A stretch of DNA of 64,000 bases, taken from assembly GCF_947497285.1 (NCBI RefSeq), contig NZ_CANMFT010000002.1, forward strand, positions 372,001-436,000. The letters run 5' to 3'. The DNA is from an uncultured Aliiroseovarius sp. GTDB taxonomy: Bacteria > Pseudomonadota > Alphaproteobacteria > Rhodobacterales > Rhodobacteraceae. Every line of letters starts with the position of its first letter. The first letter of the stretch is position 1. Shown piece after piece: positions 1 to 9,855 of this stretch. The position numbers were made by a program, and so were the translations under genes. The notes under the pieces are model-generated. The model was not told where the DNA came from. It worked only from the letters and a program-made list of their open reading frames with translations, and did not search any database.

Positions 1-819
1 CGCAACGATGAAGGCGGGCTGGAAGGCTATGTGATCGCATTCGACGATGTCACGGATCTTGTCTCGGCCCAGCGCATGGCGGCATGGGGCGACGTGGCGC
101 GGCGCATTGCCCATGAAATCAAGAACCCCCTGACCCCGATCCAGCTTTCGGCCGAACGCATCAAGCGCAAATTCAGTCGCGTTGACGGTGTCGATGTCGA
201 AGCGTTGGAGCAATATACCGACGTGATCGTGCGCCAGACCAACGACCTGCGGCGCATCGTCGACGAGTTCTCCAAATTTGCCCGGATGCCTGAGCCAGAA
301 CGCCGCGCAACGGACATCGTTAGGCTGGTGCGTGATGCCGTTCTGTTGCAGCAGGCCGGTCAGGAAGGCGTGCAGATCACGTCTGAGCTTCTGGAGGGTC
401 CGATCAACGTCGAAATCGACGCAACCATGATCGGTCAGGCCTTGACCAATTTGATTAAGAACGCCGGAGAGGCTATTGAAAGCCTTGAGGAAAAGGGAGC
501 GCCAGAAGGGCACTCACCAGAAATTCGCGTCGTTCTGGCGCGGGTGGCGGGTGGCATCGAAGTCACCATTGCCGACAACGGAATTGGCTTGCCCGAGGAC
601 CGGGCGCGGCTGTTCGAACCCTATGTGACAACCCGTGAAAAGGGCACCGGGCTCGGGCTTCCGATTGTGAAGAAGATCATTGAAGAACATGGCGGGCGTC
701 TGACCCTTGAAGATGCGCCCGTCTTTAACGAGGGCGGCGCCCATTTCGGCGCCATGGCACGCATATTTCTGCCCAGTGACGACGGGCAGGCTGAGCAAGT
801 AGAAATGGTGGAAACATGA
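1..819 (+). CDS. ntrY: NtrY sensor histidine kinase, C-terminal part (5' end outside window)
   Basis: The reading frame is open from base 1, so only the C-terminal 272 residues are present. NtrY is the membrane-bound kinase that phosphorylates NtrX in alphaproteobacterial nitrogen and redox signalling. What is visible is the end of a PAS-like region, then a HisKA dimerisation helix with the phospho-acceptor His (codon 112-114, in RIAHEIKNPLTP), followed by a HATPase domain with the N box (NLIKNAGEA), G1 box (DNGIGLP) and G2 box (GTGLGLPIVKKI). It ends in an ATGA overlap with ntrX, which fits translational coupling of the kinase and its regulator. The N-terminal membrane segments and HAMP domain must lie to the left. 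Confidence 0.93.
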   Translation, partial: RNDEGGLEGYVIAFDDVTDLVSAQRMAAWGDVARRIAHEIKNPLTPIQLSAERIKRKFSRVDGVDVEALEQYTDVIVRQTNDLRRIVDEFSKFARMPEPERRATDIVRLVRDAVLLQQAGQEGVQITSELLEGPINVEIDATMIGQALTNLIKNAGEAIESLEEKGAPEGHSPEIRVVLARVAGGIEVTIADNGIGLPEDRARLFEPYVTTREKGTGLGLPIVKKIIEEHGGRLTLEDAPVFNEGGAHFGAMARIFLPSDDGQAEQVEMVET

Positions 820-2243
820 GCGATATTCTGATTGTCGATGATGAAAGGGACATCCGCGAACTGATCTCGGATATCTTGGAAGATGAAGGGTTCACCACTC
901 GATTGGCGGGCACGTCGGACGAGGCGGTGGCGCAGGTCAAGGCAGAGCTTCCTGCACTGATGATCCTGGACATCTGGTTGAAAGACAGCGCCATGGACGG
1001 GATCGACATCCTGAAGATGGTAAAACGCGAACACCCGGAAGTTCCGGTTGTGATCATCTCGGGGCATGGCAATATTGAAATCGCCGTCGCGGCGATCAAG
1101 CAGGGCGCATATGACTTCATTGAAAAGCCCTTCAACATAGACCAGTTGATGGTGGTGATCGGTCGGGCGATGGAAACAAGTCGGCTGCGGCGCGAAAACA
1201 CTGAACTCAGACGCCGTGACACCCATCCAACCGAGATGATCGGCACCAGTGCTGCGTTCAAGTCGTTGAAAAGCCAGTTGGATAAGGTGACGAAGTCGAA
1301 CGGGCGGGTGTTGCTGACGGGGCCGGCGGGCTCGGGCAAGGAAATGGCGGCGCGCTATGTGCACGCCAATTCCGATCGCGCATCGTCGCCGTTTGTCGTG
1401 GTGAACTCTGCCTCGATCGATGCGGAGCGGATGGAGGAGGTTCTGTTCGGCCGTGAAAGCGCGGATCGGGGCATCGAACCGGGACTGCTGGAAGAGGCGA
1501 ACGGCGGTGTGCTCTACTTTGATGAAGTGGCCGACATGCCGTCTGGAACGCAATCCAAGATCCTGCGTGTTCTGGTTGATCAGAGGTTCCAGCGGGTGGG
1601 CGGTGCCGACAAGGTGTCGGTTGACCTGCGGGTCATCACCTCGACCAATCGCGATCTGCAAGCCGAGATTGAGGCTGGAAACTTCCGCGAGGAGTTATAT
1701 CACCGGCTGAATGTCGTGCCGATCTCGGTGCCGCCATTGGGCGAGCGCCGCGAAGACATCCCCGAACTTGCGCGCTATTTCCTGGAGGTTTTCAACCGCG
1801 ATCAGGGCTTGCCTTTGCGCAATATGGCGCAGGACGCCGAGGCGATGCTGCAAACCATGCAGTGGCCGGGCAATGTGCGGCAGTTGAAGAACGTGATTGA
1901 ACGGGTTCTGATCCTTGGGGAAGGGACGGGCGACATTCTGGCGACCGAGCTTCCGGGGAACGATCACGGGGGCGAAGACAGCCACGATCAAGGTATTGTC
2001 GTGTCCGGGGCCCTTGCCATGATGCCGCTGCGCGAAGCGCGCGAGGCGTTTGAACGCGAATACCTGCTGACCCAGATCAACCGCTTTGGCGGTAACATTT
2101 CGCGCACGGCGAACTTCGTTGGGATGGAACGATCCGCCCTGCACCGAAAGCTAAAATCGCTGGGGGTCGTGACCGGGTCCAAAGCCGGGGCACGGGTCGC
2201 CTATGTCGCGGGCGATGAGGAAGAAGAAGAGGCCGACGCCTGA
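816..2243 (+). CDS. ntrX: NtrX response regulator lacking the GAFTGA motif
   Basis: 475 residues, partner of NtrY. An N-terminal receiver domain (about 1-120) carries acidic residues D8/D9, phospho-acceptor D52 and K104. A central AAA+ domain follows, with Walker A GPAGSGKE at 169-176 and Walker B VLYFDEVAD at 232-240. A C-terminal Fis-type helix-turn-helix ends near residue 450, before an acidic tail. The stretch between the strand after Walker A and Walker B reads LFGRESADRGIEPG, so the sigma54-contacting GAFTGA loop is absent. Loss of this loop is known in some alphaproteobacterial NtrC/NtrX-type regulators that do not work with sigma54. The start overlaps the ntrY stop by 4 bases. Confidence 0.93.
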   Translation: MSDILIVDDERDIRELISDILEDEGFTTRLAGTSDEAVAQVKAELPALMILDIWLKDSAMDGIDILKMVKREHPEVPVVIISGHGNIEIAVAAIKQGAYDFIEKPFNIDQLMVVIGRAMETSRLRRENTELRRRDTHPTEMIGTSAAFKSLKSQLDKVTKSNGRVLLTGPAGSGKEMAARYVHANSDRASSPFVVVNSASIDAERMEEVLFGRESADRGIEPGLLEEANGGVLYFDEVADMPSGTQSKILRVLVDQRFQRVGGADKVSVDLRVITSTNRDLQAEIEAGNFREELYHRLNVVPISVPPLGERREDIPELARYFLEVFNRDQGLPLRNMAQDAEAMLQTMQWPGNVRQLKNVIERVLILGEGTGDILATELPGNDHGGEDSHDQGIVVSGALAMMPLREAREAFEREYLLTQINRFGGNISRTANFVGMERSALHRKLKSLGVVTGSKAGARVAYVAGDEEEEEADA

Positions 2244-2352
2244 TCCACCGTGCACGCTGCACAACACTGGATTGCGGTCCTTCCCATGGGCAGGCATTGA
2301 CCCTGACATGGGCATCTGCCATGGATTTTGACGTGACATCAGGGAGAACCGG

Positions 2353-3729
2353 ATGAAGGTCATCATTTGCGGTGCAGGTCAGGTTGGTTGGCAGATTGCC
2401 CGACAGCTTTCCAGCGAAAAGAACGACGTGACCGTTGTGGACAACAACGCAGAGCTTGTCGCGCGCGCCACTGATACACTGGACGTGCAAGGGATTGCGG
2501 GACATGCCTCTTACCCGGACGTGTTGGGCCGGGCAGGCGCGCGTGACGCGGATATGATCATCGCCGCAACGCATTCCGACGAGGTGAACATGGTCACCTG
2601 TCAGGTGGCCCATTCGGTCTTCTCCATTCCACGCAAAATCGCGCGCCTCAGGGCGCAAAGCTATTTTGATGCGATCTATGCCGATCTCTATCGCCGCGAC
2701 CACCTGCCCATTGATGTGGTGATCAGCCCCGAACGTGAAGTGGCGCAGGCGGTTTTGAAACGCCTGCAAGCGCCCTCGGCCTTCGACATTGAGAATTTCA
2801 TGGATGGCCGGGTGCAGCTTCTGGGTATTCAGCTTGATGCGGAATGCCCGGTGCTGAACACGCCGCTCAGGCAGTTGACGGATTTGTTCTCGACGCTCAG
2901 CGCGATGGTGGTGGGCATCCGACGGGAGGGGTCGTTGTTTGCCCCTGAACCGAAAGACCAGCTGTTTGCGGGCGACCAGATTTACGTGTTCACCAAGGCC
3001 ACCGATCTGGACCGCACACTTGAAGTGTTCGGCAAAGTGACCAAGCGACAGGAGCGCGTGGTCATTCTGGGCGGTGGCAATGTTGGTCTGGCGGTCGCGC
3101 GCGAGTTGGAAAACCGCACCGACCGCATTCGAGCCAAGGTGGTCGAATTGAACCGCGATGTTGCTGAACAAGCCGCTGACGCGCTGGAACGCACGGTCGT
3201 CTTGCACGGCGACGGCATGAATATGGACCTGATGAAAGAGGCCGGAGTGCCCCGCGCTGACGCCATTTTGTCGGTCACAGATGACGACAAGGTCAACCTT
3301 CTGGCCTCGGTGCGGGCCAAATCGGTGGGCTGTTCGCTGTCCATCTGCCTGATCAACGATCCATCGCTTGCCAATCTGATGGAGCCGCTGGACATCGACG
3401 CCTATATCAACCCGCGCACTCAGACGGTCAGCTCAATCCTGCGCCATATCCGACACGGAAAGGTGCGCGAGGTGTATTCGCTGGGCGACGCCGAGGCCGA
3501 GGTGATCGAGGCTCAGGTGATGTCCACCTCGTCCATTGCGGGTAAGGCCGTGCGCAACATTGATTTTCCCGAAGGGGTGTTGATCGGCGCCATCCTGAAG
3601 GGGGACGAGGTCATCAAACCCACCGGCAAGACGCGTGTCGACGAAGGGGATGTGATCACGCTTTTCTGCATGGCCGCCGATGTCCCCGAAGTCGAACGCC
3701 TGCTTCAGGTGACAATCGACTTCTTCTGA
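2353..3729 (+). CDS. trkA: Trk system potassium uptake protein TrkA
   Basis: 458 residues. This is the cytoplasmic NAD-binding peripheral subunit that gates the TrkH potassium channel. It contains two consecutive RCK modules. The first starts with a Rossmann GAGQVG motif at residues 7-12, followed by the acidic end of the second strand (VVDNN). The second starts with GGGNVG at 240-245. Each is followed by a TrkA-C-like segment. Length is typical for proteobacterial TrkA. It is followed 27 bases later by trkH, so the two form a transport operon. The ntrYX-trkAH-hfq-hflX order is a familiar alphaproteobacterial arrangement. The RBS GGGAGAA lies just before the ATG. Confidence 0.95.
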   Translation: MKVIICGAGQVGWQIARQLSSEKNDVTVVDNNAELVARATDTLDVQGIAGHASYPDVLGRAGARDADMIIAATHSDEVNMVTCQVAHSVFSIPRKIARLRAQSYFDAIYADLYRRDHLPIDVVISPEREVAQAVLKRLQAPSAFDIENFMDGRVQLLGIQLDAECPVLNTPLRQLTDLFSTLSAMVVGIRREGSLFAPEPKDQLFAGDQIYVFTKATDLDRTLEVFGKVTKRQERVVILGGGNVGLAVARELENRTDRIRAKVVELNRDVAEQAADALERTVVLHGDGMNMDLMKEAGVPRADAILSVTDDDKVNLLASVRAKSVGCSLSICLINDPSLANLMEPLDIDAYINPRTQTVSSILRHIRHGKVREVYSLGDAEAEVIEAQVMSTSSIAGKAVRNIDFPEGVLIGAILKGDEVIKPTGKTRVDEGDVITLFCMAADVPEVERLLQVTIDFF

Positions 3730-3756
3730 TCCTGACGCCAGCGCAAGGTCGCCTTC

Positions 3757-5304
3757 ATGCTCGCTCAAATCGCCAAACTGCCACTGCTTGTGATTCTGAT
3801 GGGGATCAGTGCGCTGGCCATGCTGTTGCCGGCGGGATTCGGTTGGATGATTGGCGAGTTTTTCGAGGCGCGAGTGTTCCTTTACGGCGCGCTGCTGTTT
3901 GGCTTTCTGACCTCGTTTCTGGCCATTGCCATGGCAGACCGGCCGCGTTCAACGCGACCACGCCGACACCTTGTCGCGCTGTTGGGATTGTTTGTCCTGC
4001 TGCCGCTGATGCTGGCCGTTCCCTTTCATCAGGCGGTGCGCACAACGACCTTTCTGAATTCCTATGTTGAAATGGTGTCCGCCCTGACCACCACGGGGGC
4101 GACGCTGTTTGATGACCCGACGCGCCTTGCGCGGTCGGTGCATCTATGGCGCGCATTGGTGGGTTGGCTTGGCGGGTTGTTCATCTGGGTGGGTGCAATT
4201 GCCATTCTGGCTCCGATGGCGTTGGGCGGGTTCGAGGTGCGCGCTCGATTTGGTGCCCGCCGGGCAGGCGCCACATTTCGGGACGATCGGTTGGGGGCAG
4301 GGCTGAACCAGATTACCCGGGTTGCAGACATTTCAGAGCGCATCCGCGCCTATGCGATACGCTTGTTACCCGTCTATACCGGGCTGACGCTGGCCCTTTG
4401 GATATGCCTGATCATCGCGGGCGACGGGGCGTTCGTCGCCTTGTGTCACGCGATGTCCACCATGGCGACCAGTGGAATTTCTCCGGTCGGCGGGCCTGCT
4501 GGTGGAGGGGCGGGCTACGCAGGCGAAATGGTGATCGCGGCGTTCTTTATCTTTGCGGTGTCGCGGTTGACCTTCGCCTCTGACATGCAAGCCGGAGAGC
4601 TGCGGCGCTTGCACAAGGATCCCGAAATTCGCATGGCGCTGGCGATCGTGATAGTGCTGCCGCTGTTTTTGTTTTTCCGCCACTGGGTCGGTGCATTCGA
4701 AGTGGACGAGGAACAAAACCTTTTGGCGGGGATTGCATCTCTGTGGGGCAGCTTTTTCACGGTGCTTTCGTTCTTGACCACAACCGGGTTCGAAAGCTCA
4801 GCCTGGAGCGACAGCCGCGATTGGTCCGGGTTGCAAACGCCGGGTCTGATTTTGATGGGACTGGCCCTGGTCGGCGGCGGGGTGGCGACCACCGCGGGTG
4901 GGGCCAAGCTGATGCGGGTCTATGCGCTTTACCTTCACGGGCTTCGCGAGATGGAAAAGCTGGTCCATCCTTCCTCTGTCGGTGGGTCAGGGACTGACGC
5001 CCGCCACATGCGCGGTCGAGGCGCCTATATGGCGTGGCTGTTCTTCATGCTGATGTCGATGTCGGTGGCGCTTGTGTCTGCCCTGCTGACGCTGACCGGG
5101 CAGGACTTCGAAAACGCGATGGCGCTGACCATTGCGGCGTTGACGACCACAGGCCCGATTGCCACCAGTGCAATGGCCGAGCCGATTTCCTACGGCGCGC
5201 TCAGCGATACCGCAAAACTGGTTCTGGCCGGTGCCATGATCCTTGGGCGATTGGAAACACTGGCCATCATCGCCTTGTTCAGCCCCGAGATCTGGCGGCG
5301 CTAG
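3757..5304 (+). CDS. trkH: Trk potassium uptake channel subunit TrkH
   Basis: 515 residues, highly hydrophobic, with about ten membrane segments. It is the potassium-translocating subunit of the Trk system in the inner membrane. Several repeats of the selectivity-filter type are visible ([49 protein letters not shown]). These are the four pore-loop signatures expected in this superfamily. It lies directly downstream of trkA, its regulatory partner. The ATG at 3757 has a modest purine-rich AAGGTCG upstream. The frame is intact and full length. Confidence 0.94.
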   Translation: MLAQIAKLPLLVILMGISALAMLLPAGFGWMIGEFFEARVFLYGALLFGFLTSFLAIAMADRPRSTRPRRHLVALLGLFVLLPLMLAVPFHQAVRTTTFLNSYVEMVSALTTTGATLFDDPTRLARSVHLWRALVGWLGGLFIWVGAIAILAPMALGGFEVRARFGARRAGATFRDDRLGAGLNQITRVADISERIRAYAIRLLPVYTGLTLALWICLIIAGDGAFVALCHAMSTMATSGISPVGGPAGGGAGYAGEMVIAAFFIFAVSRLTFASDMQAGELRRLHKDPEIRMALAIVIVLPLFLFFRHWVGAFEVDEEQNLLAGIASLWGSFFTVLSFLTTTGFESSAWSDSRDWSGLQTPGLILMGLALVGGGVATTAGGAKLMRVYALYLHGLREMEKLVHPSSVGGSGTDARHMRGRGAYMAWLFFMLMSMSVALVSALLTLTGQDFENAMALTIAALTTTGPIATSAMAEPISYGALSDTAKLVLAGAMILGRLETLAIIALFSPEIWRR

Positions 5305-5363
5305 GCCATTCCACCCAACGGCCGCCGCAATCGGTCCGCCATACCAAACACGGTGACTTGCAG

Positions 5364-5442
5364 CCCAAAATTTTGGGGTGGAAAAGGTGCAATTGTCGCG
5401 CCATAGTAACCAAAGCTATGAATCATGCCGGACCTGCCGGCA
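5364..5442 (+). promoter_or_regulatory. hfq upstream region: 14-bp palindrome, weak promoter and 5' UTR hairpin
   Basis: CCCAAAATTTTGGG at 5364-5377 is a perfect 14-bp palindrome in the 164-base trkH-hfq gap. Downstream are TTGTCG (5393-5398) and TATGAA (5417-5422), separated by 18 bases, a weak sigma70-like pair. A hairpin TGCCGG/CCGGCA at 5426-5442 would lie in the hfq leader. An independent hfq promoter is plausible. Which protein would bind the palindrome is unknown. Confidence 0.35.
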
Positions 5443-5468
5443 GCACGAGACAACAAAGGAAAAAAGCG

Positions 5469-5705
5469 ATGGCTGCCGACAAGCAAAACTTGCAGGACGC
5501 GTTCCTGAACCATGTTCGTAAATCAAAAGTTCCGGTGACGATCTTTCTGATCAATGGTGTGAAATTGCAGGGTGTGATTTCGTGGTTCGACAACTTTTGT
5601 GTCCTTCTGCGCCGTGATGGCCAGTCGCAGCTTGTCTACAAGCATGCGATTTCCACGATCATGCCCGGCCAACCCATCAACCTTTATGACGGCGAAGACA
5701 GCTGA
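5469..5705 (+). CDS. hfq: RNA chaperone Hfq
   Basis: 78 residues, the usual alphaproteobacterial length. It is the Sm-like hexameric chaperone that pairs small RNAs with mRNAs. The Sm1 region ([20 protein letters not shown]) and the Sm2 motif YKHAIS, with its conserved Tyr, Lys and His, are both present. The short C-terminal tail (LYDGEDS) is typical of this group. A good RBS (AAAGGA) precedes the ATG. hflX follows immediately, as in most proteobacteria. Its presence is consistent with Hfq-dependent small RNAs in this organism. Confidence 0.97.
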   Translation: MAADKQNLQDAFLNHVRKSKVPVTIFLINGVKLQGVISWFDNFCVLLRRDGQSQLVYKHAISTIMPGQPINLYDGEDS

Positions 5706-7012
5706 GCGACCTTCTTGAACGTGAAGAACAGCCCACGCGGGCTTGGGTTTTTCACCCGGAACTGACATCAGACAGGGACCGTCGTGATCCGGGTCCGGCG
5801 CTTGAAGAAGCCGTGGCTCTGGCGGCGGCGCTTCCTCATCTTAACGTGGTGGGCGCTGATATCGTGCGCTTGCCCACGCCTCATCCCGGCAAACTGTTTG
5901 GCAAGGGCAAACTGAAAGAGCTTGGTGACAAGCTGCACGCCGCCGAGATCGACCTGGTGTTGATCGACGGACCCGTCAGCCCCGTTCAGCAACGCAACCT
6001 CGAGAAGGAATGGAAGGTCAAGATCCTTGATCGAACCGGCTTGATCCTGGAAATCTTCTCAGATCGGGCACGCACCCGCGAAGGGGTTTTGCAGGTCGAA
6101 ATGGCCGCGCTGTCCTATCAGCGCACCCGTCTTGTGCGGGCCTGGACCCACCTGGAACGCCAGCGCGGCGGGCTTGGTTTCGTGGGTGGCCCCGGCGAAA
6201 CCCAGATCGAGGCTGACCGCCGTGCGATTGACGATCACCTGAACCGGCTGCGCAAGCAGCTGTCGAAGGTCGTCAAAACTCGCGAGCTGCACCGCGCTGC
6301 CCGTGCCAAGGTTCCGTTCCCGATCGTGGCGTTGGTCGGCTATACCAACGCGGGAAAATCCACCCTGTTCAATCGCATGACCGGGGCCAAGGTGTTGGCC
6401 AAGGATATGCTGTTTGCAACGCTGGATCCCACGATGCGGCAAATCGAACTGCCCGCGCTTGGCAAGACGCCTGCGCAGGGTGGCGGGCGCAAGGTGATCC
6501 TGTCGGACACGGTGGGGTTCATTTCCAACCTGCCGACCCAGTTGGTCGCGGCCTTCCGCGCGACGCTGGAAGAGGTGCTGGCCGCCGACCTGATCTTGCA
6601 TGTGCGCGACATCAGCCATGACAGCACCGATGAACAGGCACGTGATGTCGAAACGATCATGGCCGAACTTGGTGTCAGCGAAGACACACCGCAGCTTGAG
6701 GTCTGGAACAAGATCGACCTGCTGGACCCCGACGCGCAGGACGCGCGGCGCCATGAGGCTGCGCGCAATGACTCTGTCGTGGCCATCTCGGCTTTGACCG
6801 GCGAAGGGTTCGATGATCTGGTGAACGCCATCGACACCGCTCTTGGTGCCCCGCGCCAGACCGAGACGATGACCTTACCGTTTTCCGAAGGCCGCAAGCG
6901 CGCATGGCTGTTTGACAAGGGGATCGTCGAGGCGGAAGAGCCGGGAGACGATGGTTGGGTTCTGACGGTCACATGGACAGAGCGCGAGGCGGCTGACTTC
7001 GCCGCGCTTTGA
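5702..7012 (+). CDS. hflX: GTPase HflX, ribosome-associated
   Basis: HflX is a 50S-binding GTPase that rescues stalled ribosomes after stress. The HflX N-terminal domain is followed by a G domain with P-loop [13 protein letters not shown] and NKID. The first conventional in-frame start is a GTG at 5813. However, the frame stays open back to 5690, and the upstream codons encode a family-like stretch ([10 protein letters not shown]) that matches the beginning of other HflX proteins. The only start-like upstream codons are CTG at 5702, overlapping the hfq stop, and CTG at 5762. I give 5702 as the likely start, with about 436 residues. From 5813 the product would be 399 residues and would lack the first strand. 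Confidence 0.9.
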   Translation: MSDLLEREEQPTRAWVFHPELTSDRDRRDPGPALEEAVALAAALPHLNVVGADIVRLPTPHPGKLFGKGKLKELGDKLHAAEIDLVLIDGPVSPVQQRNLEKEWKVKILDRTGLILEIFSDRARTREGVLQVEMAALSYQRTRLVRAWTHLERQRGGLGFVGGPGETQIEADRRAIDDHLNRLRKQLSKVVKTRELHRAARAKVPFPIVALVGYTNAGKSTLFNRMTGAKVLAKDMLFATLDPTMRQIELPALGKTPAQGGGRKVILSDTVGFISNLPTQLVAAFRATLEEVLAADLILHVRDISHDSTDEQARDVETIMAELGVSEDTPQLEVWNKIDLLDPDAQDARRHEAARNDSVVAISALTGEGFDDLVNAIDTALGAPRQTETMTLPFSEGRKRAWLFDKGIVEAEEPGDDGWVLTVTWTEREAADFAAL

Positions 7013-7040
7013 TTGCCTGTCGTCACGCTTTGAACAGAAC

Positions 7041-7066
7041 GAAGGCCGCCCCGAAAGGCGACCTTC
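7041..7066. terminator. Hairpin between convergent hflX and acylase genes, no T-run
   Basis: A 10-bp stem with one mismatch (GAAGGCCGCC / GGCGACCTTC) and a 6-base loop sits in the 260-base convergent gap 7013-7272. There is no T-tract on either side, so it is at best a weak terminator. A second long-range pair, CGTCGTCC (7085-7092) with GGACGACG (7122-7129), lies just beyond. I see no gene in this gap. Confidence 0.25.
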
Positions 7067-7272
7067 TGGCCGTGAGCGGCCTTACGTCGTCCCCAATGAG
7101 CTTGCACTCCACTGGCGCGATGGACGACGATCTGTGAGGTCGGGTTTTGATCCCGCCTTTCACGAACTGCTCGTAACGGTATGCTTGCTGTGAAAATCCG
7201 GTATTTGGCGCGCGCGGTTAAGGGGAAAACCCTGCCTGACGTCCCCATCAACCAACCGGCTTGCGTCGCAGA

Positions 7273-9747
7273 TCAGGGCGCGCGCGGCAGCAAGTTCGTA
7301 ACCCCGACTGACGCCGCACGCGCCAGTGCCGGGTCCAAGGACATCGGGGTATATTCACCACGACGCCATAGCTCGCCCAGATCGTCATAGTGCCGCGACA
7401 GTGGGTGGCCGGACTGTCCGGTTGCGATCACGAACAGGGAGCTGTTGGGATCTGAGAAATCATAAACGCCGCGAAAACCCGCGCCGTGGACATTGCGAAA
7501 CGGTTGCGATCCCGTGCCAGCGGTGCGCCCACGCTGCAGCGTGTTGTCCCCGCCAGAGGTCGATTGGCGAATGTTGACGAACCATTTCAGGAACGGAACA
7601 TCGCCCAGAACAGGGTGTTTGTGATTGGCTTCGTGGTGGTCGCCCCAACGCAGGCTTTCCTGCGCGCCGCGCGCGTGTTCCGACAACCACAACAGCGCGT
7701 CATCAAGGGCTGCGCGCGAAATATCGGTGCAGGTCTCCTTGGGCGCCGATTGGATGACGTCGCACCAGACACCGGCACCTTCGATGTCGCGAAAGACGCG
7801 TTCGATGAAGATCGGCTCCACATGTGCGATCTTTTCGGCCAGGGGGCCAAGCTCGTCGCGGATCAGCCGTTTTTGAAGCGCGCGCAGCCATGCGGAATAG
7901 ATCAGCGGCTCGGGCATGTGCTCGTTCATCTCTCCGTTCCAATTGGCCAGAAGCTCAAGCGCGCGCTGTCGTTCACGCTCTGGCGTGCCCTCGGGCGCTG
8001 CCTCGCCTGTGAACCACAGATCTGCCCCGACCAGCGGCAAAAGCGTGCGCGCAGTGACCGACACCGTATCCAGCTGCGCTTCGATGAAACTGTCGCGGGT
8101 GTGGACCTCGCGCGCTTGCATCAGGCGGGTCCAGCGTTGCACGCGCTGGCTGTCGCCCCAGTTGTAGCTCATATGGTTGGGGAAGGGCCGGTCCACCAGT
8201 TTGTTGTTGGTGTTGCCGACAATCCCGCCCGAGGGCTGCACGAACTCCGGGTTTGCCGCGAAACTGTTTATGCCTTTCCAGCGGTTTGTCGCGATCCAGC
8301 CGGGGCTGGGAATGCGTCCGCGGGTCTGGTGCTGCGGGTCGCGCTTTGGCATGGCGCCGATGACCTTCATCGCGATATTGTCGCGGTCCGCCATGGTCAG
8401 GGTCAGGCTTGGCGCCACATAGTCGGCGCTGGCGGCGATGCCTTGCATCACCGTCTTGGCCCGCATCAGCTTGATGGCGGCACTCATGGAGCGGTCACGT
8501 TTTGTCAACAAGGTCCAGCTCAGGGACATGACATGACCCGGCGGTGTGATGCCACCGAGGTTGAATAGATGACCGGGCAGGACCGGGCCGTTCTCGGACC
8601 ACATCAGATCGAACGTGACCGGGGCTTCATCCTTAATCTGCACAATCGACCCGCGTCTGGCCAATGCCTTGAACCCGTCCGGGGTTTTCAGTTCGTTGGG
8701 GTTGTCGGGGTTCAGCTGTTCGACATGCAAGTCCTGATCATCAAGATAGGATGCGGTGATACCCCAGCCAAAATCGTCTGAACGACCCAGCATCATTGCG
8801 GGCATTCCGGGGATGGTGCCGCCGATCACACCACCTGTCGAAAGCTCCAACCGGGCCAGATACCAGATCGACGGGGCGCTGAAGCCCAGATGCGGATCGT
8901 TGGCCAACAACGTGCCCCCCGCAGCAGACCGGTTCGCAGCCGCTGCCCATGCGTTCGACGCCCCAGCCTGTCCGCGATCGGGTGCGGGCCACAGGAAAGG
9001 CCGGTCGTTTGGGGCCGTGGTCTGGGCCGCGAATTTCTGGGCTGAGGTTTGATACAGCGCGGCATAATCGGGCAGGGCAGCCACCCCGGTGCCCGGAATG
9101 TCGGGCAGGATGTCACGCACGCGATCTTCGGGCAGGGCCAGAGAGACACGGGCGCGCATCACCTCTTCTTCCAGATGGCCGGAAAGCTGCACGCCCATCA
9201 GTTTGAGGATGGCGATACTGTCGGCGGGTTGCCAGGGCGAAATATCGTTGGAGAATAAGAAGAACTCTGGCGCTCCACGGCCCAGCGCCTCGTTGTTCAC
9301 ACGGCTCAGATAGGCGTTGACGCCCGAGCTATAGGCCTTCAGCGCGTCCAGTGCCTCGACATCCTGAAATTCGACCGCGCCTTTGGCCAATGCGTAAAGG
9401 TCCAGCCGGCGCATAAGCTCGTCGACATGCAAGGTGCGGCTACCGAAAATCTCGGACAACCGTCCCTGAACCGTGCGCCGCATCATCATCATTTGCCACA
9501 GCCGGTCCTGTGCATGGGCGTAGCCAAGACCGAAAAAGACGTCGTTGTCATTCTGGGCGAAGATGTGGGGGATATTGGCATTGTTGCGCACGATTTCGAC
9601 CGGCGCAGAAATGCCCGCGGTCTGGCGCGTTGCGCTGTAGTCGGGCAGGGATTGTGCGGCAAGATAATAGACCAGAAGAAGGCACAGCGCCGCAAGGACC
9701 ATCAGGCCAGAGACGATCCGAACCATCCAAAGCACGACCTTGCCCAT
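7273..9747 (-). CDS. Penicillin acylase family protein (Ntn-hydrolase)
   Basis: 824 residues with an N-terminal membrane anchor or signal segment (about residues 5-31), so probably periplasmic. The family is made as a precursor that cleaves itself to expose an N-terminal Ser. Here the GASNAW motif puts the nucleophile at Ser264, giving an alpha chain, a spacer and a large beta chain. Other family marks are NIPHIFAQND near 60 and LLANDPHL after the nucleophile. Substrates of environmental homologues include beta-lactams, N-acyl amides and acyl-homoserine lactones. The sequence alone does not distinguish these. It is monocistronic, divergent from the next gene. Confidence 0.9.
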   Translation of the reverse strand: MGKVVLWMVRIVSGLMVLAALCLLLVYYLAAQSLPDYSATRQTAGISAPVEIVRNNANIPHIFAQNDNDVFFGLGYAHAQDRLWQMMMMRRTVQGRLSEIFGSRTLHVDELMRRLDLYALAKGAVEFQDVEALDALKAYSSGVNAYLSRVNNEALGRGAPEFFLFSNDISPWQPADSIAILKLMGVQLSGHLEEEVMRARVSLALPEDRVRDILPDIPGTGVAALPDYAALYQTSAQKFAAQTTAPNDRPFLWPAPDRGQAGASNAWAAAANRSAAGGTLLANDPHLGFSAPSIWYLARLELSTGGVIGGTIPGMPAMMLGRSDDFGWGITASYLDDQDLHVEQLNPDNPNELKTPDGFKALARRGSIVQIKDEAPVTFDLMWSENGPVLPGHLFNLGGITPPGHVMSLSWTLLTKRDRSMSAAIKLMRAKTVMQGIAASADYVAPSLTLTMADRDNIAMKVIGAMPKRDPQHQTRGRIPSPGWIATNRWKGINSFAANPEFVQPSGGIVGNTNNKLVDRPFPNHMSYNWGDSQRVQRWTRLMQAREVHTRDSFIEAQLDTVSVTARTLLPLVGADLWFTGEAAPEGTPERERQRALELLANWNGEMNEHMPEPLIYSAWLRALQKRLIRDELGPLAEKIAHVEPIFIERVFRDIEGAGVWCDVIQSAPKETCTDISRAALDDALLWLSEHARGAQESLRWGDHHEANHKHPVLGDVPFLKWFVNIRQSTSGGDNTLQRGRTAGTGSQPFRNVHGAGFRGVYDFSDPNSSLFVIATGQSGHPLSRHYDDLGELWRRGEYTPMSLDPALARAASVGVTNLLPRAP

Positions 9748-9855
9748 ATGTCTTCTTCCACCGTTTGCTCACATTGCAGCCCGGCGCCGTTGACGTCGCA
9801 GCCTCTTGCGGTAACTACTGTGCATCACAAGGGAATTCAACGGAAGGGAAGCGTG

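Noticed and set aside
7013-7272. tRNA or structured RNA between hflX and the acylase gene
   Set aside because: Only isolated stems are present; no cloverleaf, no promoter-terminator pair and no T-run.
7486-8568. 360-codon plus-strand ORF inside the penicillin acylase gene
   Set aside because: Antisense to a convincing Ntn-hydrolase with all motifs; no protein-like features.
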